Shown here: positions 1 through 9,085 of the stretch, one piece after another
Layout of the letters: the number at the start of each line of letters is the position of its first letter
Numbering within the stretch: the stretch's first letter is position 1
Origin: Microbacterium sp. 1.5R
Lineage (GTDB): Bacteria > Actinomycetota > Actinomycetes > Actinomycetales > Microbacteriaceae
DNA length: 64,000 nucleotides
Direction: 5' to 3'
Assembly: GCF_007667425.1 (NCBI RefSeq)
Contig: NZ_VDRC01000001.1
Location: forward strand, 1,704,595-1,768,594
Position numbers and translations under genes: made by a program
The notes under the pieces: model-generated
Told to the model about the DNA's origin: nothing
Database searches by the model: none
What the model saw: the letters and a program-made list of their open reading frames with translations, nothing else

Positions 1-94
1 AGTCGATCCACAACGACGAGCCGGGTATCGGCACACGCCGCTCGGGAGACTGACGGCTCTTCTGCGAGGCGGAACGCGGTCGTAGGCTGTGCGG

Positions 95-451
95 GTGACA
101 GGCGCACTCGACGACGGCCCGTTCTTCCACGGTACGAAGGCCGACCTGCAACACGGTGAGCTGCTGACCGCGGGGTTCCGGTCGAACTATCGACCAGAGG
201 TCGTGATGAATCACGTGTACTTCACGGCATTCCGCGACGGTGCCGGTCTCGCGGCCGAACTCGCCCCGGGTGACCGCGAGCCGCGCGTCTACGAGGTCGA
301 GCCCCTCGGCGCCTTCGAGAACGACCCGAACGTCACCGACAAGAAGTTCCCGGGCAATCCGACGCGGTCGTACCGCAGCGCAGAGCCCCTGCGGGTGGTG
401 GGCGAGGTCGTCGACTGGACGCGATCGTCTGCAGAGGCGCTCGCCGACTGA
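95..451 (+). CDS. arr: NAD+-rifamycin ADP-ribosyltransferase
   Basis: Arr transfers ADP-ribose from NAD+ to a hydroxyl of rifamycins and inactivates them in the cytoplasm. The 118-residue protein covers the short single-domain family: FFHGTKADL near the N-terminus, then NHVYFTAF, YEVEPLG, and the strongly conserved DPNVTDKKFPGNPTRSYRS block ending in LRVVGEVVDW. Two GTG codons can start it, at 89 and 95. TAGGCT at 83-88 looks like a -10 box and touches the first GTG, so a leaderless transcript starting at the GTG at 95 fits better; no Shine-Dalgarno is visible. There is no resistance-cassette context (no integrase or attC-like site), so it looks like an intrinsic chromosomal arr. Family assignment is very secure; the start is not. 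Confidence 0.93.
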   Translation: MTGALDDGPFFHGTKADLQHGELLTAGFRSNYRPEVVMNHVYFTAFRDGAGLAAELAPGDREPRVYEVEPLGAFENDPNVTDKKFPGNPTRSYRSAEPLRVVGEVVDWTRSSAEALAD

Positions 452-497
452 CGCTCGAAACTCGCCGCCCTGCACGCCGACCCGCGGGCCGAGATCC

Positions 498-1277
498 TCA
501 ACTGAGGCGCGTGTGGTCTCGCTCTGCGCGCTGGCGACCGGCGACGCGTGCGAGCAGGCGGTCGATCACGACGAACACGAATCCCACCGCGACCAGCGCG
601 ATCGTCAGGGCGACGACCCACTGCGTGACACCCGGGATTCCGAGGGCGCCGACGTCCATGAACGGGTACGGGTACCGCTGACCCGGCACGAACTCGCCGC
701 CGAGCGCACCGTACACGAAGGCCCAGACGAGATACGCGTACGGGACGAGGATCCAGGCGAGCGGGTCGGTCCAGCGGAACGCCCCCTTCGGTACGAACAG
801 CAGCCAGTCGGCGATCAGCAGAGCCGGTGTCGCCACGTGCACGAGGGTGTCGGTCAGCGAGAAGATGTCGGTGTCGCCGGCGGTGACCCGCGTCGGTACG
901 AGCACGACCAGGTAGATGAGCATCGTGACGGTGATCGCCATCATCACGGCTCCGCTCAGGCGGGCGCTGGGCGTCGACGTGCCTCGCGTTCCGGATCCGC
1001 GCAGGTCGCCGGTCGTGCGCGCGACGAGCACCAGCATCCACCCCAGGCAGATGAGGTTGCTGACCATCGTGTAGTACAGCAGGGTCGTCGCGTCGAACGT
1101 CCCGTCGACGATCCCCGCATTGCGTGCGACGCCCGTGGCGATGAGGGTCACGGCGATGAGTCGGTACGCGAGGGCCAGCGGACGCCAGCCGATGGCAGCG
1201 TCAGCGAGGAGGGGTGCGTGCGGCTCGACGGCCGGGAGATCGGATGCCGCGGGCGGGGTCACGACGGCTTTCGACAT
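498..1277 (-). CDS. Pr6Pr family six-helix membrane protein
   Basis: A 259-residue polytopic membrane protein of unknown function in the Pr6Pr (FAR-17a/AIG1-like) family. About 25 polar residues are followed by six hydrophobic segments, roughly at residues 30-50, 66-88, 108-131, 146-167, 176-195 and 215-240. A conserved-looking loop, GQRYPYPFMD, lies before the last helix. The second Pr6Pr protein in this window (51093-51794) carries the similar loop WWYPYPFLN, which supports the family call. It stands alone, convergent to arr, and its start faces away from the mannonate operon start region. No catalytic motif is visible, and I cannot suggest a substrate. Confidence 0.75.
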   Translation of the reverse strand: MSKAVVTPPAASDLPAVEPHAPLLADAAIGWRPLALAYRLIAVTLIATGVARNAGIVDGTFDATTLLYYTMVSNLICLGWMLVLVARTTGDLRGSGTRGTSTPSARLSGAVMMAITVTMLIYLVVLVPTRVTAGDTDIFSLTDTLVHVATPALLIADWLLFVPKGAFRWTDPLAWILVPYAYLVWAFVYGALGGEFVPGQRYPYPFMDVGALGIPGVTQWVVALTIALVAVGFVFVVIDRLLARVAGRQRAERDHTRLS

Positions 1278-1324
1278 GCTTCGAGGCTACGCGCCCTCGG
1301 CCGGTGCGTGCTGCGCGCGAGGAG

Positions 1325-2551
1325 TCACCAGTCGTGGACTGTGCCGTCGAGCAGCCGGTTCACGGGCAGGTAGGCCTTGGCATACTCGTGGCCGGCGGCG
1401 GCATCCTCGTCGAGCTCGACGCCGAGTCCCGGCTGCTCGCCCGGGTGCAGGAAGCCCTTGTCGAAGGTGAACGACGTCTGGAAGACCTCGAGCGTCTGCT
1501 CGTTGTGCGGCATGTACTCCTGGATGCCGAAGTTGTGGATCGCGAGATCGAGGTGGAGCGCTGCGGCCATGCCGACGGGCGAGATGTCGGTCGGACCGTG
1601 GATGCCGGACTTGATGCCGTAGATCGCGGCGAAGTCGAGGAGCTTCTTCATGGCGGTGATGCCGCCGGTGTGCGTGACCGCCGAGCGGACGTAGTCGATG
1701 AGCCGCTCTGTGATGAGCGTCTGGTAGTCGTGCACGGAGTTGAAGACCTCGCCGATCGCGAGCGGCGTCGTGGAGTGCTGGCGCACGAGGCGCAGCGCGG
1801 TCTGGTCTTCGCCCGGTGTGCAGTCCTCGAGCCAGAACAGGTCGTACGGCTCGATGTCCTTGGCGAAGCGCGCTGCCTCGATCGGCGACATGCGGTGGTG
1901 GCCGTCGTGCAGGATGCGCAGGTCGGTGCCGAAGTCCTCGCGGATGCGCGAGAAGATCCCCGGCATGTGGTTCAGGTAGTTGCGCGTGTCCCAGGTCTCC
2001 TCGCTGGGGCGGTCCCCCGAGCGCTTGGCGGGCTCGTAGTCGTAGCGCACGCCGGGGCCGGCGTTCGAGACGCCGTAGATCTGACCGAGGCCCGGCACGC
2101 CGGTCTGCACGCGCACGGCGGTGTAGCCGAGCTCTTCGTAGCCCGCGATGGCGTTCTTGAGCGCCTCGTAGTCGGTGCCTGACGCGTGCGCGTAGACGCG
2201 GACGCCCTCGCGACTCGCGCCGCCGAGCAGCTGGTACAACGGCATCCCGGCCTTCTTGGCCTTGATGTCCCACAGCGCCATGTCGACGGCGGCGATCGCG
2301 GCCATCGTCACGGGTCCGCGGCGCCAGTACGGTCCACGGTAGAGGTACTGCCAGGTGTCTTCGATGCGGTCCTCGTCGCGGCCGGTCAGTGTGGAGGCGA
2401 CGTGGTCGGAGAGGTACGAGGCCACGGCGAGCTCGCGGCCGTTGAGGGTCGCGTCGCCCCAGCCGACGATCCCGTCGGAGGTCGTGATCTTGAGCGTGAC
2501 GAAGTTGCGCCCCGGGCTGGTGATGATGACGTCGACGTGCTCGATGGCCAT
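1325..2551 (-). CDS. manD: D-mannonate dehydratase (enolase superfamily)
   Basis: Enolase-superfamily dehydratase that converts D-mannonate (some members also D-gluconate) to 2-keto-3-deoxygluconate, using Mg2+. The 408 residues match ManD: Asn37, His122, Arg147 and Tyr159 sit at the same numbers as in the characterised Novosphingobium enzyme. The metal ligands are Asp216 (HDGHH), Glu242 (WLEDC) and Glu268 (AIGEVF), with His218, Arg289, His318, Asp322 and Glu345 following. The six-residue offset after residue 160 is a small loop insertion. ManD enzymes range from fast mannonate-specific to slow promiscuous, and sequence reading cannot separate them. It is the last gene of the operon starting at 6610; the neighbouring fructuronate reductase would supply mannonate. 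ATG start preceded by an AGGAGAA stretch. Confidence 0.9.
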   Translation of the reverse strand: MAIEHVDVIITSPGRNFVTLKITTSDGIVGWGDATLNGRELAVASYLSDHVASTLTGRDEDRIEDTWQYLYRGPYWRRGPVTMAAIAAVDMALWDIKAKKAGMPLYQLLGGASREGVRVYAHASGTDYEALKNAIAGYEELGYTAVRVQTGVPGLGQIYGVSNAGPGVRYDYEPAKRSGDRPSEETWDTRNYLNHMPGIFSRIREDFGTDLRILHDGHHRMSPIEAARFAKDIEPYDLFWLEDCTPGEDQTALRLVRQHSTTPLAIGEVFNSVHDYQTLITERLIDYVRSAVTHTGGITAMKKLLDFAAIYGIKSGIHGPTDISPVGMAAALHLDLAIHNFGIQEYMPHNEQTLEVFQTSFTFDKGFLHPGEQPGLGVELDEDAAAGHEYAKAYLPVNRLLDGTVHDW

Positions 2552-2639
2552 GGTGTTCTCCTGCGTATCGGAAAGGTGGTCGGGTGCGGCCGCCGTCGGG
2601 TCGGCGGCCGCACCCCGTCTCAGTGGTGGTCTCTCGGCG

Positions 2640-4040
2640 TCACATGGCGGCGCGCGGATCGGTGAGATCGCGCCCCGTCCACTCGGGAGCCCAGATGGCG
2701 GCGATGAGGGCGGATGCCGTGAACACGCCCATCAGGATCATGACGGGCACGATGCTGCCGGTCGTCGCCGAGACCCATGCCGCGACGATGATCGGACCAA
2801 GGCCGGTGGCGACGATGGCGGCGATCTCGCGCACCACGGCGGTGAGCGTGTAGCGGTTGCGGGCGCCGAAGATCTCGGGGATCGAGATGTTCTCCATCGA
2901 CGCGAGGCCGAGCACCGACACGTTGTGGATGATGGCGTAGCCGACGAAGACTGCGCCGACCTCGGCGGTGTTGATGAGCAGCAGCGTCGGGACGATCAGC
3001 AGCAGCGAGAGCGACGACATGATGATGTACATGCGACGGCGGCCGAACCTGTCGCCGAGGAAGCCCATGAGCGGGATCGTGAGGAAGCCGATCAGCGACG
3101 AGACGATGACGACCTCGGGGCCGACCTCCTTCGACATCGCGAGCGTGATCGTGATGAACGAGATGAGATACGTCTGCACGAGACCCGAGTTGCCCGCCTG
3201 GCCGAAGCGCAGGAGGAACGACACGATGATGGCCTTGATCGGCTTGCGCTGCAGCGACTCCAGGGTGCGGATGTCGTTGGTCTCGGTGGCGAGCTTGACG
3301 ACCTCGTCGCGCGACAGCGCCTTGCCGTCGACGACGTCGGTGCGCTCCTCGAAGACCGGGCTCTCCTTGAGGTTGAACCGCACCCACAGGGCGAAGAGCA
3401 TGATCACGGCGCTGCCGATGAAGGGGATGCGCCAGCCCCACTCGATCACGTCGGACTCGAGCATGACCGCGAGCAGGATCGCCCAGATCGCCGAGGCGAA
3501 CAGCGTGCCGCAGTTGGTGCCGAGCGCGACGAGGGACGCGACGACGCCGCGGCGGTTGTCGGGTGCGTACTCGGAGAGCATGACGCCGGCGCCCGAGATC
3601 TCCGCACCGGCGCCGAAGCCCTGGGCGAGTCGCAGGATGACGAGGAGGATCGGGGCGAGGATGCCGACCTGCTGGTACGTCGGCAGGAAGCCGATCAGCG
3701 TCGTCGCCGCGCCCATGAGCAGGATCGTGTAGAACAGCACCTTCTTGCGACCGATGCGGTCGCCGATGCGGGCGAACACGAAGGCGCCGATCGGACGCGC
3801 GATGTAGCCGACGCCGTAGGTCGCCATGGCGAGGACGACGGCGACGCCGGGGGAGTCGCCGGCGAAGAACAGCTGGCTGAACACGAGCGCGGCGGCGAGC
3901 GAGTACAGCTGGAAGTCCATGAACTCGAGGGCCGTGCCGAGCCAGCCGGAGACGGCCGCGCGGACGAGGTCGCCCATGGAGCGCTTGGCGACGGGCGGTG
4001 GGGCGGACACGTCCGCACCGGGGAGGGAGGAACTGCTCAT
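2640..4040 (-). CDS. MFS transporter, metabolite:H+ symporter (MHS) type
   Basis: Twelve-helix major facilitator of 466 residues. The N-terminal signature ([13 protein letters not shown], then [20 protein letters not shown] and [17 protein letters not shown]) is typical of the metabolite:H+ symporter family, which takes up organic acids, shikimate, proline/betaine and related compounds. The loop between helices 2 and 3 has the usual GDRIGRKK motif. It sits between manD and an idonate-type dehydrogenase in one minus-strand operon, so the likely cargo is a hexuronate or aldonate that this operon breaks down (inference from context). Family is secure; substrate is a guess. Confidence 0.85.
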   Translation of the reverse strand: MSSSSLPGADVSAPPPVAKRSMGDLVRAAVSGWLGTALEFMDFQLYSLAAALVFSQLFFAGDSPGVAVVLAMATYGVGYIARPIGAFVFARIGDRIGRKKVLFYTILLMGAATTLIGFLPTYQQVGILAPILLVILRLAQGFGAGAEISGAGVMLSEYAPDNRRGVVASLVALGTNCGTLFASAIWAILLAVMLESDVIEWGWRIPFIGSAVIMLFALWVRFNLKESPVFEERTDVVDGKALSRDEVVKLATETNDIRTLESLQRKPIKAIIVSFLLRFGQAGNSGLVQTYLISFITITLAMSKEVGPEVVIVSSLIGFLTIPLMGFLGDRFGRRRMYIIMSSLSLLLIVPTLLLINTAEVGAVFVGYAIIHNVSVLGLASMENISIPEIFGARNRYTLTAVVREIAAIVATGLGPIIVAAWVSATTGSIVPVMILMGVFTASALIAAIWAPEWTGRDLTDPRAAM

Positions 4041-4094
4041 CGGAATACTCCTTTGTAGTGATGTGCGCTCGGGCGCGCGGGGCAGTGGGTGTCG

Positions 4095-5099
4095 CTAGAG
4101 GGCCAGCAGGACCTTGGCCGAGGCGGACGAGTCGCGGGCGAGCTCGAAGGCCTGGACGGCGTCGGATGCCGGGAGGACGTGGGAGATGACGGAATCGAGG
4201 GCGTCGGACTCGGCCAGCAACGCGACGGCGTCGTCAATCTCGGTGGAGAAGCGGAAGGCGCCGCGGATGGTGAGCTCCTTCGCGAGCATCGGTGCGAGAT
4301 TCACGCCGATCTCCGCGTTCGCGAGCATGCCCACCTGCACGACCGTGCCCGCGCGTCGCGCTGCGCGCACGGCCTGGGTGAGTGCCACACCCACCCCCGA
4401 GCACTCGAACACGACGTCGTACGACCCGTCGTCGATCGCGTCGCGGCCGACGAGGGCGATCTCGGTCGCGCCGAGAGCCTGAGCGCGGGCGAGGGGCTCC
4501 TCGCGCACGTCGCTCGCACCGACCGTCGATGCGCCGGCGTGCACGGCGGCCGCGACGACGAGGAGTCCGATGGGACCCGACCCGATCACGAGCACGCGCT
4601 TGCCGCGGATGCCGTCAGCGAGGCTCACGGCGTGGATCGCCACGGCCAGCGGCTCGGCGAGGGCCGCGCGCTCGAGCGGCAGGCTCTCGGGGAGGACGCG
4701 GACCATGTGGCCTTCGACGATCAGCAGCTGGGATGCTCCGCCCTGACGGTGCGGATTCGCCGCGGCGCTGCCGAGGTAGTCGCCGCCGGGGCGCAGGTGC
4801 GGACGCTCCTCCAGACCCGGGACGGAGGCACCGTATCGGGCAGGGTGCACGGTCACCGGCGTGCCGGGGGCGAGACGGCCGGACGGGTCGAGGTCGACGA
4901 CACCGGACAGCTCATGCCCCGGGGTCAGCGGTTCCCGGATGGTGTACTCGCCGTTGGCGCCGTGGAAGTAGTAGTGCAGGTCGGAGCCGCAGATGCCGAC
5001 GTAGTTCACCCGCAGGCGCACCTCGCCGTCGCCGGGGATCGGGGCCTCGCGGTCCTCCCAGCGGATGTCTTCCTTGCCGTGGATGGCGAGAGCCTTCAT
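4095..5099 (-). CDS. Zinc-type alcohol dehydrogenase, L-idonate 5-dehydrogenase-like
   Basis: Medium-chain dehydrogenase of 334 residues that probably oxidises a sugar acid or polyol with NAD(P)+. Catalytic-zinc residues are visible as Cys in GICGSD and His-Glu in PGHELSG; the Rossmann motif is GSGPIGLL. The block GSAAANPHRQGG resembles the GSA..PH..GG stretch of IdnD. The four structural-zinc cysteines usual in this lobe are not seen: the segment after VHPARYG contains no cysteine, so the structural zinc is probably absent. The ATG at 5099 overlaps the stop of the upstream reductase by four bases (ATGA), which fixes the start. A longer in-frame reading upstream is antisense to nothing but overlaps that gene and is rejected. 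Confidence 0.85.
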   Translation of the reverse strand: MKALAIHGKEDIRWEDREAPIPGDGEVRLRVNYVGICGSDLHYYFHGANGEYTIREPLTPGHELSGVVDLDPSGRLAPGTPVTVHPARYGASVPGLEERPHLRPGGDYLGSAAANPHRQGGASQLLIVEGHMVRVLPESLPLERAALAEPLAVAIHAVSLADGIRGKRVLVIGSGPIGLLVVAAAVHAGASTVGASDVREEPLARAQALGATEIALVGRDAIDDGSYDVVFECSGVGVALTQAVRAARRAGTVVQVGMLANAEIGVNLAPMLAKELTIRGAFRFSTEIDDAVALLAESDALDSVISHVLPASDAVQAFELARDSSASAKVLLAL

Positions 5100-6610
5100 G
5101 GCTGCATCTCCTTCGTGGGGGTTCGTGAGGCGTCGACCGCATCGGTGATCGCCGCGTCGACGCCGCGGCGTCGGATGGTGTCGACGAGGTCGCCGACGCG
5201 CTCGATGAAAGCATCCTGCTCCCCGAGCTCCGCACCGAACAGGTGCAGTTCGGCGATCACGCGGCGCGCGAGTTCGAGCCCGTCTCGCGCGGTGGCGGCG
5301 AGGGCGCCGAGGCGTTCGCGCGCGGCATCCGTCATCGCGGCCGCGTGGAGTCCGGGGTCGAAACCGGGCAGCGGGGCGACGCACGACAGGTATCCGGCGA
5401 CGGTGAGCGCGATGAGGTGCGGCATCTCTCCGCGCGACAGCGACAGCAGTGCGGGTTCGGGGATGCGCTGCCGCAGCTTGACCGATCCGTCGGTGCCGAC
5501 CTGGCTCGTGCGATGGCCCAGGGCGGTGTTCGCCCAGCGCTCGAAGAGCTCGGCCTCGTATGCGCGGATGTCGACGCCCGAGGGGACCTCGATCGACGGC
5601 TCGTACTCGTCGCGGAGCACTGCGCGCGCCGCCCGCTCGATGCCGTCGATGCCGATGGCGGCCGGGATCGTGGCTGCGCCGCGCAGCGCGCCGAGGTACG
5701 CGATGAGGGAATGGGTGCCGTTGAGCAGCCGCACCTTCATCTGCTCGTAGCGGGCGACCTCGTCGGTGAACACCGCGCCGCCGGCCTGCCACGCGGGTCG
5801 ACCGCCGGCGAAGGCGTCTTCGATGGCCCACATCGAGAACGGCTCGCCCGGCACCGGGATGTCGTCGCGAGCGCCGAGCAGGGAGCTCACGCGTATCCGC
5901 AGCTCGGGGGTCGTCGCCGGCACGATGCGGTCGACCATGCTCGAGGGGAAGGCGACTGCGCGGTCGAGGAAGGCCAGTGCGTCCGCGCCCTCGGCGCCGG
6001 GCAGCTCGTGCAGGAACTCGCGGACGAGCTTCTCGGTGTGCTTGCCGTTGGCGGCGAGGTTGTCGCAGCTGAGGATCGAGATCGGTGCGCCGCCGGCGGC
6101 CGCGCGCGACTGGAGCCCCCGAGCCAGCTGTCCGATGGTGGATCGCGGTGCGCCGCCGCGCAGGTCGGCCCGCACGGTCTCGTCGTCGAGGTCGAGCCGC
6201 TGGCTGGCGGCGGAGTAGCTGTAGCCGTTCTCGGTGACCGTGAGGGTGACGATGCGGATGCCGGGGTCGGCGATCTGGGCGACGACTCGGTCGGGTTGCT
6301 CCGCGCCCACGAAGGCGTCGGTATGCGCCCCAGGGATCGAGAGCGAGGTGGTGTCGGGAGAGATCGTCGCGACCGAGTACAGCATGTCCTGCGCGTGCAG
6401 TGCGTCGACGATGGTCCGGGAACGAGAGGCGACGCCGACGATGCCCCAGTCGCCGCCTTCGGCCTGGAGCGCGGCGGCGGTGTACACGGCCTGGTGGGCG
6501 CGGTGGAAGCTCCCGAGACCGAGGTGCAGGATCCCGGCGCGGGCGGGTTCTGCCTGCGCCGTCGTCGAGGTGCGAGCAGTGCGGCTGAGGGCCGGTGCGG
6601 GATGGCTCAC
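5096..6610 (-). CDS. Mannitol dehydrogenase family: fructuronate reductase-like
   Basis: Long-chain polyol dehydrogenase of 504 residues (family usual 460-540). The N-terminal NAD-binding motif is ILHLGLGSFHRAHQA, and the catalytic site KVRLLNGTHS carries the lysine, asparagine and histidine of the family. Mannitol 2-dehydrogenase, D-fructuronate reductase (UxuB) and arabinitol dehydrogenase all share this fold. The presence of ManD downstream favours reduction of D-fructuronate to D-mannonate. The start is the GTG at 6610, preceded at seven bases by GAAGGAG; an ATG at 6643 lies in the regulatory region without a ribosome site. It is the first gene of the four-gene operon read leftward from the 6668-6716 control region. 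Confidence 0.83.
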   Translation of the reverse strand: MSHPAPALSRTARTSTTAQAEPARAGILHLGLGSFHRAHQAVYTAAALQAEGGDWGIVGVASRSRTIVDALHAQDMLYSVATISPDTTSLSIPGAHTDAFVGAEQPDRVVAQIADPGIRIVTLTVTENGYSYSAASQRLDLDDETVRADLRGGAPRSTIGQLARGLQSRAAAGGAPISILSCDNLAANGKHTEKLVREFLHELPGAEGADALAFLDRAVAFPSSMVDRIVPATTPELRIRVSSLLGARDDIPVPGEPFSMWAIEDAFAGGRPAWQAGGAVFTDEVARYEQMKVRLLNGTHSLIAYLGALRGAATIPAAIGIDGIERAARAVLRDEYEPSIEVPSGVDIRAYEAELFERWANTALGHRTSQVGTDGSVKLRQRIPEPALLSLSRGEMPHLIALTVAGYLSCVAPLPGFDPGLHAAAMTDAARERLGALAATARDGLELARRVIAELHLFGAELGEQDAFIERVGDLVDTIRRRGVDAAITDAVDASRTPTKEMQP

Positions 6611-6667
6611 GCTGTGGCTCCTTCGCTGTGGGCCGCGCACCACGCAGGGTGATCGGCGATGATCGTC

Positions 6668-6716
6668 ATGTAAGAAGTGTGTATCAGTTGTACAAACTTG
6701 TCAAGCAGTCTTACAT
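6668..6716. promoter_or_regulatory. Divergent control region of the mannonate operon and its LacI regulator
   Basis: An 8-bp inverted repeat, ATGTAAGA (6668-6675) and TCTTACAT (6709-6716), surrounds a perfect palindrome TTGTACAA (6688-6695); both share almost the same centre (about 6692). A second small palindrome, CTTGTCAAG, lies at 6697-6705. On the minus strand TTGACA (6704-6699) is a perfect -35 box pointing toward the catabolic operon, so a protein bound at the palindromes would cover that promoter. The most economical reading is an operator for the adjacent LacI-family regulator, although TTGTACAA lacks the central CG usual for LacI sites. A GntR-type site is the alternative. Confidence 0.6.
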
Positions 6717-6760
6717 CGCCGCGGGGGATCGTAGGATTGCACGAAAGACGGAGGATGCTC

Positions 6761-7729
6761 GTGGCAGCGACACTGACGGACGTGGCCCGCCATGCGGGCG
6801 TGTCCATCGCGACCGCGTCGCGGGCCTTCGGCGAACCCGATCGCCTCGCCCCCGGCACCTTGGGGCGTGTGCTCGAAGCCGCCACCGAGCTCGGCTATGC
6901 GACTCCGCAGTCGGCGGCCACCGCGACGCGGACGTTCGGCGTGATCCTGCCCGACGTCGCCAACCCGGTGTACGGGACTCTGCTGAAGGCGATTCAGGGG
7001 CAGGCCTGGCACGGTCGGCATCGCATCGTCGTCTTCGATGCCGACGAAGACCTGCGCCGCGAGCGGGAGCAGATCGAGCAGGCTCGGAAACTGGACGGGA
7101 TGCTGCTCTGCTCGCCGCGTCTGCCGGACGCCGAGGTGCTCGCCCTGGTCGGCGACACCCCGTACGTGGTCGTCAACCGTCAGATCGACGGGGCTCCGTG
7201 CATCGTGATGGATGCCGAGCACGGACCCGCGCAGGCGATCGAGCACCTCGCCGCCCTCGGCCATACGCACATCGCGTACGCGTCGGGTCCGCGCGGGTCG
7301 TGGGCCGACGTGCACCGCGCCGACACCGTCGCCCGCGCGTGCGAGCGCCACGGCATCCGCCTCACGCTCCTCAGTCATCAGGCCGCGTCGATCCAGGGCG
7401 GGCGCGCCGCCGCCGCACCCGCCGCCGCAAGCGGCGCCACCGCCGTCGTCGCGTACAACGACCTCGTCGCCCTGGGACTCGAAGCGGGGATGCTGGAGCT
7501 CGGCCGTCGGTGCCCCAGCGACGTCAGCATCGTCGGCATCGACGACATCGACCTGGCCGGCGCCGTCACCCCCGCGCTGACCACGGTGCGGATGCCCATC
7601 GACCGCAGTGGTTCGGTCGCCGTCGACCTCCTGCTGCAGATCCTCGCGGGCGGCGAGGTCGGCGATCTCGCCCCTCTCGCCTCGCAGCTCATCGTGCGCG
7701 GGTCGACCGCCGCACCGCCCGCAGCCTGA
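6761..7729 (+). CDS. LacI-family transcriptional regulator
   Basis: A 322-residue LacI/GalR repressor. The N-terminal helix-turn-helix is LTDVARHAGVSIATASRAF, followed by a periplasmic-binding-protein-like effector domain with TFGVILPDVANPVYG and the late GIDDIDLAGAVTPALTTVRMP segment. GTG at 6761 is preferred: GGAGG (6750-6754) stands six bases before it, while the ATG at 6755 directly abuts that site. The gene is divergent from the ManD operon and shares its 150-bp control region, so it most likely represses that operon until a hexuronate or aldonate binds (inference). The C-terminus ends in a short Ala-rich tail. Confidence 0.88.
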   Translation: MAATLTDVARHAGVSIATASRAFGEPDRLAPGTLGRVLEAATELGYATPQSAATATRTFGVILPDVANPVYGTLLKAIQGQAWHGRHRIVVFDADEDLRREREQIEQARKLDGMLLCSPRLPDAEVLALVGDTPYVVVNRQIDGAPCIVMDAEHGPAQAIEHLAALGHTHIAYASGPRGSWADVHRADTVARACERHGIRLTLLSHQAASIQGGRAAAAPAAASGATAVVAYNDLVALGLEAGMLELGRRCPSDVSIVGIDDIDLAGAVTPALTTVRMPIDRSGSVAVDLLLQILAGGEVGDLAPLASQLIVRGSTAAPPAA

Positions 7730-7829
7730 CGGTCTGCGACGGGCCGCTCCCGCTTTCCGACCGAAGGGGATGCGAGGCCCGGATGCAAGAGGCTGGCGCA
7801 GATCCGTTCTCGGCGGGATGCTCGGGGTC

Positions 7830-9017
7830 ATGAGCAGATCTGCGACGAAGTCCCTCGGTCCGATCGTCATCGTCGGCGGCGGCAATGCCGGCGTCTCGAT
7901 CGCGGCCCGTCTGCGCCGGCGCGGAGTCGCCGACGTGACGATCGTCGAGCCGCGGCGCGAGCACGTGTACGCGCCGCTGCAGTCGCACATCGCCGGAGGC
8001 GTCGCCGAGCGACGCGAGGTCGTCCGCTCGCAGGCGCGCGTCACGCCCCGCGGGGTGACCTGGGTGCCGGAGCGGGTCGTGGCGGTGCACGCCGGGGAGA
8101 ATTCCGTCGAGCTGGAATCCGGCACGCGCCTCGACTACGGCCAGCTGATCATCGCGGCGGGCATCGATCAGCGGTGGGACGCGATCCCGGGACTGCAGGA
8201 GGCGGCGGCCGACGGATCCCTGGTCTCGAACTACACCCTCGACCTGGCCGAGGCGGCGTCGACCGCGCTCCGCGATCTCGATGCGGGCACGGTCGTCTTC
8301 ACGCAGTCGGCGGAGCCGGCCTCCTGCGCCGGTGTCGCGCAGAAGCCGATGTACCTCGCCTGCGATCGGTGGAGGGAGCGCGGAGTGCTCGACCGCATCC
8401 GAGTGGTCTTCGTCTCTCCGGAGCCGGCGCCCTTCCACATCGGAGCCGTCGCGTCCGAACTGCGCCGGACGCTCGACGCCTACGGCATCGAGGCGATCTA
8501 CAACGCCGACCTCGCCGAGGTGCGGCCGCAGGCCTCCGAGCTGGATGTCGTGGTCGACGGGCAGACCACCACGATCGGCTACGACGTCCTGCACGCCTCG
8601 CCTCCGCAGGCGGCTGCCGCGTGGATCGCCGAGAGCGGACTGCAGGGCGAGGACGGATTCGTCGACGTCGATCGCGAGACCCTCCGTCACCGGCGGTGGG
8701 ACAACGTCTGGGCACTGGGCGATGCCGCCTCGCTCACCCGCATCCGCTCCGGCGGGGCGATCCGCTCGCAGGCGAAGGTCATCGCCGACGCCCTCACGCG
8801 CCCGGACAGGAAGCGACGGTACGACGGCTACAGCGAGACGCCGTTCACCGTCACCGCGCACTCCGCGGTGTTCGCGGAGTTCGATCGTCGCGGGCGGCTG
8901 CAGCCGTCCATCCCGTGGTGGCGGACGCTCTATCGCGAACGACGGTTCACCTACGTCATGGACAGATGGGTGCTGCCGTGGGTGTACTGGAACCTCATCC
9001 TCACCGGAAGGGCGTGA
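7830..9017 (+). CDS. SQR-like FAD-dependent oxidoreductase
   Basis: A 395-residue flavoprotein with the FAD-binding GGGNAGVSIAARLRR near residue 15 and a second dinucleotide motif near the C-terminus (VWALGDAASL). The segment SCAGVAQKPMYLACD corresponds to the catalytic-cysteine block (KCAGAPQKIMY) of SQOR-type sulfide:quinone oxidoreductases, so one redox cysteine is present. The second redox cysteine, expected in GDCTNLP, is alanine here (GDAASL). The C-terminal WWRTLYRERRFTYVMDRWVLPWVYWN is amphipathic and may touch the membrane. It could be an SQR-like or NADH dehydrogenase-like enzyme with another acceptor. The ATG at 7830 has only a weak ribosome site (CGGGG); ATG 7818 in frame is the alternative. 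Confidence 0.72.
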   Translation: MSRSATKSLGPIVIVGGGNAGVSIAARLRRRGVADVTIVEPRREHVYAPLQSHIAGGVAERREVVRSQARVTPRGVTWVPERVVAVHAGENSVELESGTRLDYGQLIIAAGIDQRWDAIPGLQEAAADGSLVSNYTLDLAEAASTALRDLDAGTVVFTQSAEPASCAGVAQKPMYLACDRWRERGVLDRIRVVFVSPEPAPFHIGAVASELRRTLDAYGIEAIYNADLAEVRPQASELDVVVDGQTTTIGYDVLHASPPQAAAAWIAESGLQGEDGFVDVDRETLRHRRWDNVWALGDAASLTRIRSGGAIRSQAKVIADALTRPDRKRRYDGYSETPFTVTAHSAVFAEFDRRGRLQPSIPWWRTLYRERRFTYVMDRWVLPWVYWNLILTGRA

Positions 9018-9085
9018 CGGTCCGATCGGCGGGCGGCTGCGCGTCGTCCGATCGACTCCCGGATCGCAGACAGAAGGAGATCACC

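Noticed and set aside
95..451. arr as part of a mobile resistance cassette
   Set aside because: No attC-like site, integrase, transposase or composition change near it, as far as the window edge allows.
6755..6757. ATG as start of the first LacI gene
   Set aside because: GGAGG directly abuts it; GTG at 6761 has the correct six-base spacing.
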